A DNA stretch of 5,145 nt. Source: Polaromonas sp. (GTDB lineage Bacteria; Pseudomonadota; Gammaproteobacteria; Burkholderiales; Burkholderiaceae_C). Below the pieces are notes generated by a model that saw only the letters and a list, made by a program, of their open reading frames with translations, ran no database searches and was not told the DNA's origin. The DNA is taken from NCBI GenBank assembly GCA_026786065.1, contig JAJAYS010000065.1:1-5145 (forward strand). Direction: 5' to 3'. Of the stretch, positions 1-5,145 are shown in pieces. Made by a program: the position numbers and the translations under genes. The stretch's first letter is position 1. Each line of letters opens with the position of its first letter.

Positions 1-2032
1 GCTCGCGCCGCTCGCTTCGTCCATCCAGGCGGGCCTCGGCGCGTCCTTCGGTACGCGGCTCGCCGCGTCCATCGGCACGGCCCTCCATATGCCCGTCGGC
101 GCGGCCGGCGGTACGGCCATCGGCACGGCCTTCAGTGCGGCCACGTCCGCCGCGTCGGCCATCGCGGCCACCGCGTTCGCCGCGTTCGCCGCGCTGCTCG
201 GCGCGGTCATCAGCACGCGGGCCGCTGCGTTCGCTGGCCCTGGCTGCCGGTGTAGGGGATACAGCGATGGCTGGGGCTGGGTCGGCGGCGCCGAACAGGT
301 CTTTGATCCAGCCGAAGAAGCCCTTTTCAGCCGGCTCGGCCGCAGCCACTGCCGGTGCGAGGCGTGCGGCCGGGACCGGCGCAGCGGCAACCGGAGCGGG
401 TGCCGGCTTTGCCGGTGCGACGGGTGCAGGCGCATCGGGCAGCACACCCTTGATGATCGGCTCTTGCCGGTTCTGCTTTTCCTGGCTGCGGCGGGTCACC
501 AGCGTCGGGTCTTCCATCTCTTCGGCCATCTTGTAGCTGGCCTCGATGTTGTCCAGACGCGGGTCGTCGTGCTTCAGGCGCTCGAGCCGGTAGTTCGGCG
601 TTTCGAGGGTCTTGTTCGGCACCAGCAGCACGTTGATACGTTGCTTCATCTCGATCTTGGCGATTTCCGAGCGCTTCTCGTTCAACAGGAACGACGCGAC
701 ATCGACCGGCACCTGGCACAACACCGAGGCGGTGCTGTCTTTCAGCGATTCTTCCTGAATGATGCGCAAAATCTGCAGCGCCGAGCTTTCGGTGTCGCGG
801 ATGTGGCCAGAGCCGCCGCAGCGCGGGCACGGAATCGATGCGCCTTCCGACAACGCAGGCCGCAAGCGCTGCCGGCTCATTTCCATCAGGCCGAACTTGC
901 TGATGGTGCCGAATTGGACCCGGGCGCGGTCCTGGCGCAGCGCGTCGCGCAGCCGGCTTTCGACGTCGCGGCGGTTGCGCGACTCTTCCATGTCGATGAA
1001 GTCGATGACGATCAGGCCGCCCAGGTCGCGCAAGCGCATCTGGCGGGCGACTTCGTCGGCGGCTTCAAGGTTGGTGCGGGTGGCGGTCTCTTCGATGTCG
1101 CCGCCCTTGATGGCGCGGGCCGAATTGACGTCCACGCTGACCAGCGCTTCGGTATGGTCGATGACGATCGCGCCGCCCGAGGGCAGTTGCACCGTGCGGG
1201 CATAGGCCGACTCGATCTGGTGCTCGATCTGGAAGCGGCTGAACAGCGGCGCGTCGTCGCGGTAGCGTTTGACGCGGTGCTCGTGCTCGGGCATTACATG
1301 GGCCATGAACTGGCGGGCTTGCTCGTACACGTCGTCGGTGTCGAACAGGATGTCGCCGATGTCGCTGTTGAAGTAATCGCGGATCGCGCGGATCACCAGA
1401 CTCGATTCCTGGTAAATAAGGAACGCGCCCTTGCCGCCCTTGCCGGCACCGTCAATGGCGGTCCACAGTTTGATCAGGTAATTCAGGTCCCACTGCAGTT
1501 CGGGCGCGCTGCGGCCGATGCCGGCGGTGCGCGCAATGATGCTGGCACCTGCCGGGTATTCGAGCTGGTCCATCGCCTCTTTCAGCTCGGCCCGGTCGTC
1601 GCCCTCGATGCGCCGGCTGACGCCGCCGCCGCGCGGGTTGTTGGGCATCAGCACAACGTAGCGGCCGGCCAGCGAGACAAAGGTGGTCAGGGCCGCGCCC
1701 TTGTTGCCGCGCTCTTCTTTTTCGACCTGGACCAGCAGTTCCTGGCCTTCGCGGATCACGTCGTTGATGCGCGCCTGATTGACCGGCACTCCAGCGGCGA
1801 AGTAATTGCGCGAGATTTCCTTGAACGGCAAAAAGCCGTGGCGGTCTTCGCCGTAATCGACGAAACAGGCTTCGAGCGACGGCTCGACGCGCGTCACGAC
1901 GGCCTTGTAGATGTTGCCCTTGCGCTGCTCGCGCCCTTCGATTTCGATTTCGTAGTCGAGGAGCTTTTGCCCATCGACGATGGCCAGGCGGCGTTCTTCG
2001 GCCTGCGTGGCATTGACCAGCATACGTTTCAT
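1..2032 (-). CDS. rne: Ribonuclease E, N-terminal 677 residues (C-terminus beyond window)
   Basis: Endoribonuclease that starts most mRNA decay, processes rRNA and tRNA precursors, and organises the degradosome at the inner membrane. The minus frame is open without a stop from ATG 2032-2030 to the left edge; I checked it line by line. Residue numbers track E. coli within about two positions. The S1 domain starts near residue 39, with F57 and F67 in the positions of the E. coli RNA-contacting aromatics. The 5'-sensor pair is R168-T169. The catalytic aspartates are D301 (in SVDVNSAR) and D344 (in VIDFIDM). The zinc-link is C402-P-R-C405. Residues 569-584 ([16 protein letters not shown]) match the position and pattern of the E. 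coli membrane-targeting helix. Ala/Pro linkers flank this helix, and from about residue 600 the chain becomes Arg/Gly/Asp-rich. The start is supported by GAAGGAA upstream. The missing C-terminus should carry the rest of the scaffold. RNase G is excluded by the helix and the long tail. Confidence 0.97.
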   Translation of the reverse strand, partial: MKRMLVNATQAEERRLAIVDGQKLLDYEIEIEGREQRKGNIYKAVVTRVEPSLEACFVDYGEDRHGFLPFKEISRNYFAAGVPVNQARINDVIREGQELLVQVEKEERGNKGAALTTFVSLAGRYVVLMPNNPRGGGVSRRIEGDDRAELKEAMDQLEYPAGASIIARTAGIGRSAPELQWDLNYLIKLWTAIDGAGKGGKGAFLIYQESSLVIRAIRDYFNSDIGDILFDTDDVYEQARQFMAHVMPEHEHRVKRYRDDAPLFSRFQIEHQIESAYARTVQLPSGGAIVIDHTEALVSVDVNSARAIKGGDIEETATRTNLEAADEVARQMRLRDLGGLIVIDFIDMEESRNRRDVESRLRDALRQDRARVQFGTISKFGLMEMSRQRLRPALSEGASIPCPRCGGSGHIRDTESSALQILRIIQEESLKDSTASVLCQVPVDVASFLLNEKRSEIAKIEMKQRINVLLVPNKTLETPNYRLERLKHDDPRLDNIEASYKMAEEMEDPTLVTRRSQEKQNRQEPIIKGVLPDAPAPVAPAKPAPAPVAAAPVPAARLAPAVAAAEPAEKGFFGWIKDLFGAADPAPAIAVSPTPAARASERSGPRADDRAEQRGERGERGGRDGRRGGRGRTEGRADGRTAGRADGHMEGRADGRGEPRTEGRAEARLDGRSERRE
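18..240 (-). repeat. Degenerate Arg/Gly/Asp codon repeats in the RNase E tail
   Basis: This part of rne encodes a low-complexity run of short units such as [12 protein letters not shown] and [10 protein letters not shown]. The DNA is repetitive too: the 14-mer CCATCGGCACGGCC occurs exactly at 69-82 and 117-130, 48 bp apart and in the same codon phase. In RNase E proteins such Arg-rich tails bind RNA and are intrinsically disordered. The in-phase repeats suggest growth by codon-phase duplication and are a likely site of length variation between strains. Confidence 0.7.
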
Positions 2033-2040
2033 GATTCGCT

Positions 2041-2047
2041 TTCCTTC
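2041..2047 (-). promoter_or_regulatory. Ribosome binding site of rne
   Basis: On the minus strand GAAGGAA ends 8 nt before ATG 2032. It is a good Shine-Dalgarno match and fixes the rne start at MKRMLVNAT rather than at the second in-frame Met (codon 4, 2023-2021). Confidence 0.75.
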
Positions 2048-2049
2048 TT

Positions 2050-2096
2050 GTTCCTTTTTGACAGGAACTTAAAACATCTCAGGCCCACAACGGGCC
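2050..2096 (-). promoter_or_regulatory. Two small hairpins just upstream of the rne ribosome site
   Basis: In the minus-strand RNA, GGCCC-GTTGT-GGGCC (2096-2082) is a 5-bp stem with a 5-nt loop. It is followed by GTTCC-N9-GGAAC (2068-2050), whose 3' arm ends 2 nt before the GAAGGAA ribosome site. Their position could affect rne translation or RNase E access. No U-run follows the first stem, so it is not a terminator. Confidence 0.35.
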
Positions 2097-2241
2097 AACG
2101 ATGCCTAAGAAAACGTGAGACGAACGGGGGGAATTGCCGGAGAGCTTTCGACGCGCGTCAAGCAGGCTGAAAAATCAGTTGCCGAAGCGGTTTGGGCGTA
2201 GGCGCGTGGATGGAGGCAAAACGGCGGGTCAACCGGGTGTC

Positions 2242-2258
2242 GCTATTGATTTAATAGC
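2242..2258. repeat. Hairpin resembling a dispersed Comamonadaceae repeat
   Basis: GCTATT and AATAGC form a perfect 6-bp stem around the loop GATTT, followed at once by TGCTTGCGC. From memory, intergenic regions of Acidovorax, Polaromonas, Rhodoferax and relatives often carry elements of the form GCTAT-N-ATAGCTGCTTGCGC. This copy would be a diverged or partial one that may extend to about 2300. The structure is seen directly; the family assignment is recollection. Confidence 0.45.
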
Positions 2259-2406
2259 TGCTTGCGCCCGACGGGACTGCACGAAGAGTCGATTGCGGCC
2301 TGCGGTCAGGGCCAGAGGGCGCTGTTTGGCATAAAACAATCGGACGGATCGGCCGGGTCGTCATGGCGGGACCTGTTGAATGACTTTGTTTTGTCTGGAT
2401 CCGCTC

Positions 2407-2423
2407 CCAGCCTTGGGGGCTGG
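2407..2423. other. Perfect hairpin in rne leader
   Basis: CCAGCC and GGCTGG form a 6-bp GC-rich stem around a 5-nt loop (TTGGG on the plus strand). No T-run follows on either strand, so it is not an intrinsic terminator. It lies between the arms of the 11-bp inverted repeat. Confidence 0.5.
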
Positions 2424-2491
2424 CAGGTGTGGTATTCCGTAATTGGTGTCGTATCACGTCAACTTGCATGCTGGCAATTGGCTCGCCGCGT

Positions 2492-2525
2492 GGTGCCTGG
2501 CACCGAACGCTTGCGGGCAATTGCC
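2492..2525. promoter_or_regulatory. Two adjacent palindromes, possible operators
   Basis: GGTGCC-T-GGCACC (2492-2504) and GGCAATTGCC (2516-2525) are both perfect dyads, with centres about 23 bp apart, or roughly two helical turns. A third similar core, TGGCAATTGGC, lies at 2472-2482. Paired dyads at this spacing could bind a dimeric regulator, but no known operator consensus was recognised. Confidence 0.25.
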
Positions 2526-2605
2526 TGCATCGGCATCGACCTTCTGGCGCGGCTATGGGCAGTTCGACCGGTGCCCGATTTCGGACTTCGGGCATTTGCG
2601 TGGAC

Positions 2606-2611
2606 TAAAAT
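2606..2611 (+). promoter_or_regulatory. Possible -10 box for rluC
   Basis: TAAAAT on the plus strand differs from TATAAT at one position and lies 34 bp before the GTG at 2645. No good -35 sits 16-18 bp upstream, so this is a weak call. If used, the rluC transcript would begin near 2618 and overlap the putative rne 5' end by about 30 nt. Confidence 0.25.
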
Positions 2612-2644
2612 CCAGACAAATCAACCACTTACAGCTCATCGCTA

Positions 2645-3814
2645 GTGAAACGCATTATACGGGCAGCGACGGCCCGAGCAATACCGTCAGGCCGGCCCGT
2701 CGCAGCGCCCGCCGCTGTGCCTGAACCCGCCGTGACCGCGACTAGCTATGCTGACGCGGCAGCGCTTGTCAGCTACCTGACGGTTGATGAAGATTACGCC
2801 GGCCAGCGGCTGGACAACTTCCTGCTGCGCCAGCTCAAGGGCGTGCCGAAAACCCATGTGTACCGCATCATTCGCAGCGGCGAAGTGCGCGTTAACAAGG
2901 GCCGTGCGCAGGCCGACACCCGGCTTGTCGCGGGCGACCTGCTGCGCTTGCCGCCGGTGCGTAGCTCGCTTCGGGCCGACCAGAAGGCGGCCGCGATGGC
3001 GCAAGAAGTCGCCCGCCATGGGGCGAGTTCGACGGTCGGCGGTTATGCGCCGGCGTCCGAGTTTCCGGTGCTTTTCGAGGACGAATTTTTGCTGGCCATC
3101 GACAAACCGGCCGGCGTCGCGGTGCATGGTGGCAGCGGCGTCAGCTTTGGCGTGATCGAGCAGTTGCGCATGGCCCGGCCCGGCGCCGACTTTCTGGAGC
3201 TGGTGCACCGCCTGGACCGCGAGACCAGTGGCGTGCTGCTGATTGCCAAGCGGCGCATGGCACTCAAAGTGCTGCAGGAGCAGTTTCGGGAGCGTGAAAC
3301 CGACAAGGTCTATCTGGCGATGGTTCGCGGCGACTGGCCGACGAATCTGCGCGTGATCGACCAGGCCCTGCACAAATTTACCGTAGTGGGCGGTCCAAGT
3401 GACGGCGAGCGGCGCGTCCGGGTGGTGCCAAATGAGCATCCGGACGGATTGAGGTCGGTCACACTGGTGAAGGTCAGGACCAGCGTGCCCGCCAGCGCCG
3501 CCGTGTTGGGTCAGCCTTTCACCCTGCTCGAAGTCACGATCAAAACCGGCCGTACCCACCAAATCCGGGTGCATCTGGCGAGCGCCGGTCATCCGATTGC
3601 CGGTGACGACAAATACGGCGACTTCGACCTGAACAAACTGCTGCAAAAGGCGGGGGCTGGCGCCGCCGGTTTGCGGCGCATGTTCCTGCATGCCTGGACC
3701 CTGAAGTTCAACCATCCCAAGACCCGCAAGGCGATCCGGCTGGCGTCGCCGTTGCCCCCCGAGCTGGCCGGCTTTCTGCCCGGTGCAATTGAGCCCGCTT
3801 TCCCAATCGGGTGA
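2645..3814 (+). CDS. rluC: 23S rRNA pseudouridine synthase RluC
   Basis: Isomerises uridine to pseudouridine in 23S rRNA; E. coli RluC makes positions 955, 2504 and 2580 near the peptidyl transferase centre. At 389 aa it is longer than E. coli RluC (about 319), owing to a roughly 40-residue Ala/Pro-rich N-terminal extension and a looser segment around residues 250-292. An S4 RNA-binding domain spans about 54-104 (QRLDNFLLRQLKGVPKTHVY). The RluA-type catalytic domain has HRLDRETSG at 188-196, with D191 as the catalytic aspartate, and RTHQIRVHL at 303-311. AVHGGSG and SFGVIEQLR are also typical of RluC, which argues against RluD and RluB. The start is uncertain: GTG 2645 is the longest choice, with an in-frame TAA at 2606, while GTG 2717 and GTG 2732 also precede the S4 domain. 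None has a clear ribosome site. Divergent from rne and first of the plus-strand gene row. Confidence 0.95.
   Translation: MKRIIRAATARAIPSGRPVAAPAAVPEPAVTATSYADAAALVSYLTVDEDYAGQRLDNFLLRQLKGVPKTHVYRIIRSGEVRVNKGRAQADTRLVAGDLLRLPPVRSSLRADQKAAAMAQEVARHGASSTVGGYAPASEFPVLFEDEFLLAIDKPAGVAVHGGSGVSFGVIEQLRMARPGADFLELVHRLDRETSGVLLIAKRRMALKVLQEQFRERETDKVYLAMVRGDWPTNLRVIDQALHKFTVVGGPSDGERRVRVVPNEHPDGLRSVTLVKVRTSVPASAAVLGQPFTLLEVTIKTGRTHQIRVHLASAGHPIAGDDKYGDFDLNKLLQKAGAGAAGLRRMFLHAWTLKFNHPKTRKAIRLASPLPPELAGFLPGAIEPAFPIG
2654..2681 (-). promoter_or_regulatory. Candidate sigma70 promoter reading toward rne
   Basis: The minus strand carries a perfect TATAAT -10 box at 2659-2654, in the context CGTATAATGCG. 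A weak -35 (TTGCTC, 2681-2676) lies 16 bp upstream. Transcription would start near 2646 and give rne a leader of about 614 nt. The box lies inside the first codons of rluC if rluC starts at 2645. I saw no better minus-strand promoter closer to rne: TTGACC at 2232-2227 and TTGACG at about 2161 both lack a good -10 box. Confidence 0.45.
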
Positions 3815-3824
3815 AAATAGGTTC

Positions 3825-4484
3825 ATGCAAAAGCGAAACTTCGACCTGCTGGCTTTCGACTGGGACGGCACCTTGTTCGACTCGACAAAAATTATCGTGC
3901 GCTGCATTCAGGCGGCAGTGCGCGACGTCGGCGGTACCGTGCCGACCGACGAAGCGGCCAGCTATGTCATCGGCCTCGGACTGGCGAAGGCACTCGCCCA
4001 TGCGGCGCCCGATGTACCACACGACAAGCACCCCGAGCTGGGCGCACGCTACCGGCATCACTACGCTGCGCACTACGACGACCTGGTTTTGTTCGACGGC
4101 GTGCTGCCCATGCTCGATGCGCTGAAGCAGCGCGGCTTTTTGCTGGCCGTCGCTACCGGAAAATCGCGCCTGGGCCTGGATGAAGCGCTGCAGAGCGCGC
4201 AGCTCAAGGGCGTGTTCGACGCATCAAGAACCGCGGATGAAACTGCCGGCAAACCCCATCCGCGCATGCTGCATGAACTGATGGCCCAGTTCGGCCTGCC
4301 CGCCGGGCGCGTTCTGATGGTCGGCGACACCACCCACGATTTGCAGATGGCACTCAACGCGGCGTGCGCCAGTGTGGGCGTGGGCTACGGTGCGCACGAG
4401 AGCCAGGCTTTTGCAGCTTTGCGGCCGCGCTTCGTCGCGCATTCGGTGGCGCAGCTAAGTGAGTGGCTGCTGGCCAGCGCGTGA
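3825..4484 (+). CDS. HAD-IA family hydrolase (phosphoglycolate phosphatase-like)
   Basis: Predicted cytoplasmic phosphatase of 219 aa in the haloacid dehalogenase superfamily. Motif I is FDWDGTLFDS (residues 11-20), with D12 as nucleophile and D14 as acid/base. Motif II is T111 in VATGKSR, motif III is K143 in GKPHPRM, and motif IV is GDTTHD (167-172), with D168 and D172 as Mg2+ ligands. The region between motif I and about residue 85 forms a helical C1 cap, as in Gph-type enzymes. Length fits the family. ATG 3825 is 10 nt after the rluC stop with a weak AGG 3 nt before it. The in-frame GTG at 3783 would overlap rluC by 32 nt and add 14 unconserved residues, so I rejected it. The close spacing suggests co-transcription with rluC. 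The substrate cannot be read from the sequence: phosphoglycolate, another small phosphoester, or a nucleotide are all possible. Confidence 0.92.
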   Translation: MQKRNFDLLAFDWDGTLFDSTKIIVRCIQAAVRDVGGTVPTDEAASYVIGLGLAKALAHAAPDVPHDKHPELGARYRHHYAAHYDDLVLFDGVLPMLDALKQRGFLLAVATGKSRLGLDEALQSAQLKGVFDASRTADETAGKPHPRMLHELMAQFGLPAGRVLMVGDTTHDLQMALNAACASVGVGYGAHESQAFAALRPRFVAHSVAQLSEWLLASA

Positions 4485-4497
4485 GTGGGGGCGTGTC

Positions 4498-4866
4498 GTG
4501 ATTGACGCGGTTCAAGCGCTCTGCAGTTCCAACGAATTGCGCGAGGCGGGCGATGCCGTCGGCTTTGACGTGGCATATGCCGGCCAGACCTGCCGGGCAT
4601 TCGCGGTTCGCTTCGACGGCCAGCCATACGCCTACTTGAACCGTTGCACCCATGTGGCAATGGAACTCGATTGGCAACCGAATCGGGTTTTCGATCCCAC
4701 CGGCCAGTGGTTGGTCTGCGCCAGCCACGGCGCGGAGTACCGGCCCGATACCGGCGAGTGCGCGGGCGGGCCGTGCCGGGGCGGGCTGGTGAAGGTCCAG
4801 CTGAGCGAAGACCACGGCGTCGTGTCCTGGCACCCGGCCTACAACCTGCAGCCGCTGGTGTTTTGA
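4498..4866 (+). CDS. Small Rieske [2Fe-2S] domain protein
   Basis: A stand-alone Rieske ferredoxin-like protein of 122 aa, predicted to be a soluble cytoplasmic electron carrier. The cluster ligands are C50-x-H52 (RCTHVAMEL) and C74-x2-H77 (VCASHGAEY), with 21 residues between H52 and C74, a longer loop than the usual 15-17. After the second ligand pair comes DTGECAGGPCRGG, the conserved TG/GPC segment of Rieske proteins. There is no signal peptide, membrane anchor or fused oxygenase domain, so it is neither a bc1 subunit nor a ring-hydroxylating oxygenase. I chose GTG 4498 because GGGGG (4487-4491) lies 6 nt upstream and the family-like sequence starts soon after. GTG 4459 would overlap the HAD gene. 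It sits 13 nt after the HAD stop and shares that row. The redox partner is unknown. Confidence 0.88.
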   Translation: MIDAVQALCSSNELREAGDAVGFDVAYAGQTCRAFAVRFDGQPYAYLNRCTHVAMELDWQPNRVFDPTGQWLVCASHGAEYRPDTGECAGGPCRGGLVKVQLSEDHGVVSWHPAYNLQPLVF

Positions 4867-4887
4867 CAATTGCCTAAACTAGCTTCC

Positions 4888-5145
4888 ATGACTGATCCCC
4901 ACCATCCCGAACGCACCGAGCCCTACGTTGAACCTCTTGGCGGTCATCCCGCCGCCTCATCCCTGGAAGAATCTGAATCAAATCGGCCAGAAAACCAGCA
5001 ATTACGGGCGCAGGCGACTCCTGAAAAGATAGCGTCCAAGACCGACCACGGGGCTTCGCAAGGGCCTGGAGGGGAGCGCGCGACGCTCTAAAAACTGGTC
5101 TTCGCCGCGCTCAATGACCAAAAGGCGACGCGGCGCTGGAAAACC
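4888..5145 (+). pseudogene. S49-family (SppA-like) peptidase gene, 5' end, with in-frame stop
   Basis: The first 86 codons of a gene that runs off the right edge. ATG 4888 opens MTDPHHPERTEPYVEP and a hydrophilic, disordered, Pro/Glu/Gln-rich leader. Then come GGERATL, a TAA at 5089-5091, and in the same frame KLVFAALNDQKATRRWK. As I recall, S49 peptidases of Burkholderiales have the segment W-E-R-x-x-L-E-K-L-x-x-x-x-L-N-E-Q-R-x-x-R-R-W just before their single membrane anchor. The stop falls exactly on the Glu of LEKL, so one G-to-T change (GAA to TAA) explains it. The preceding Gly (GGG) is where Trp (TGG) is usual. These enzymes are membrane-bound serine proteases that degrade cleaved signal peptides. 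No good ribosome site precedes ATG 4888; TTG 4870 is a weaker alternative. No ATG, GTG or TTG restart lies in frame between the stop and the window edge, but one could lie beyond it. Confidence 0.65.

Larger units (their letters stand above)
2390..2620. repeat. 11-bp inverted repeat with arms 209 bp apart
   Basis: TTTGTCTGGAT at 2390-2400 is the exact reverse complement of ATCCAGACAAA at 2610-2620. If rne is transcribed from the TATAAT at 2654-2659, both arms fall in the leader RNA and can form a long-range 11-bp stem enclosing the hairpin at 2407-2423. Read as protein-binding sites instead, they would be two copies of one motif in opposite orientation, one next to the possible rluC -10 box. 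Confidence 0.5.
2033..2644. other. Divergent non-coding region between rne and rluC (rne leader)
   Basis: About 612 bp with no convincing gene. Short open frames exist on both strands, but none has recognisable protein sequence or a good ribosome site. What it does hold: the rne ribosome site; hairpins at 2050-2068, 2082-2096, 2242-2258 and 2407-2423; palindromes at 2150-2159 (GACGCGCGTC), 2492-2504 and 2516-2525; and an 11-bp inverted repeat (2390-2400 with 2610-2620). Long structured leaders are known for enterobacterial rne, where RNase E cleaves its own leader to autoregulate. A similar role here is inference. No tRNA, rRNA or known riboswitch was recognised. Confidence 0.6.

Noticed and set aside
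2082..2096. GGCCC-ACAAC-GGGCC as an intrinsic terminator
   Set aside because: The stem is only 5 bp and no T-run follows on either strand; it also lies directly upstream of rne.
89..2170. 693-codon open frame on the plus strand
   Set aside because: It is exactly codon-aligned and antisense to rne, open only because rne avoids TTA, CTA and TCA codons. The protein is Ala/Arg/Gly-rich with no recognisable domain, while the opposite strand encodes full RNase E.
2251..2724. Short open frames in the rne-rluC gap (plus 2262-2645 and 2443-2724, minus 2251-2595)
   Set aside because: They overlap each other in different frames, lack ribosome sites, and have no recognisable sequence; expected in high-GC non-coding DNA.
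3783..3824. Upstream GTG start for the HAD gene
   Set aside because: It would overlap the rluC end by 32 nt and add residues not expected before the FDLLAFDWDGT motif; ATG 3825 gives the usual family N-terminus.
2687..3907. 406-codon open frame on the minus strand
   Set aside because: Antisense to rluC and the start of the HAD gene. The plus strand carries clear RluC catalytic motifs, and the antisense protein resembles nothing.
4863..4868. Perfect TTGACA before the S49 peptidase gene, as a -35 box
   Set aside because: No acceptable -10 box lies 15-19 bp downstream (the bases there are around the ATG at 4888), and TAAACT at 4875 is only 6 bp away. It overlaps the Rieske stop codon, so it is likely chance.

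Overview
The window comes from a high-GC betaproteobacterium of the order Burkholderiales, probably the family Comamonadaceae (Polaromonas/Rhodoferax-like). Three things point that way: the GC-rich codon use, the divergent arrangement of rne and rluC followed by a HAD phosphatase, a Rieske protein and an S49 peptidase, and a short hairpin repeat (GCTATT-N5-AATAGC followed by TGCTTGCGC) that I recall as a dispersed element in that family. The genus is inferred, not shown.

Layout. Positions 1-2032 (minus strand) hold the first 677 codons of RNase E (rne). The whole catalytic half is present, followed by the membrane-targeting helix and the start of the arginine-rich scaffold tail; the C-terminus lies beyond the left edge. 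Positions 2033-2644 are a non-coding divergent region of about 610 bp. It has a perfect minus-strand TATAAT box at its right end, several hairpins, an 11-bp inverted repeat whose arms could pair inside an rne leader RNA, and the repeat-like hairpin. Positions 2645-5145 (plus strand) form a compact, probably co-transcribed row: rluC (23S rRNA pseudouridine synthase), a HAD-IA phosphatase 10 nt later, a small Rieske [2Fe-2S] protein 13 nt later, and the 5' end of an S49-family (SppA-like) signal peptide peptidase gene 21 nt later.

How the genes relate. rne and rluC both act on RNA: RNase E matures and degrades RNA from the inner membrane, and RluC modifies 23S rRNA. They share one divergent regulatory region, as they do in enterobacteria. 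The HAD, Rieske and S49 genes have no obvious pathway link to RluC; the spacing suggests a shared message.

Most notable observations. The S49 peptidase gene has an in-frame TAA at 5089-5091, exactly where family members as I recall them carry a Glu codon, and recognisable protein continues in the same frame after it. This is a nonsense mutation or a single-base error. The rne leader, if transcription starts at the TATAAT box, would be about 610 nt long and structured, and its 5' end would overlap that of rluC in antisense. I found no novel defence, mobile or CRISPR system; the region is mainly core housekeeping.
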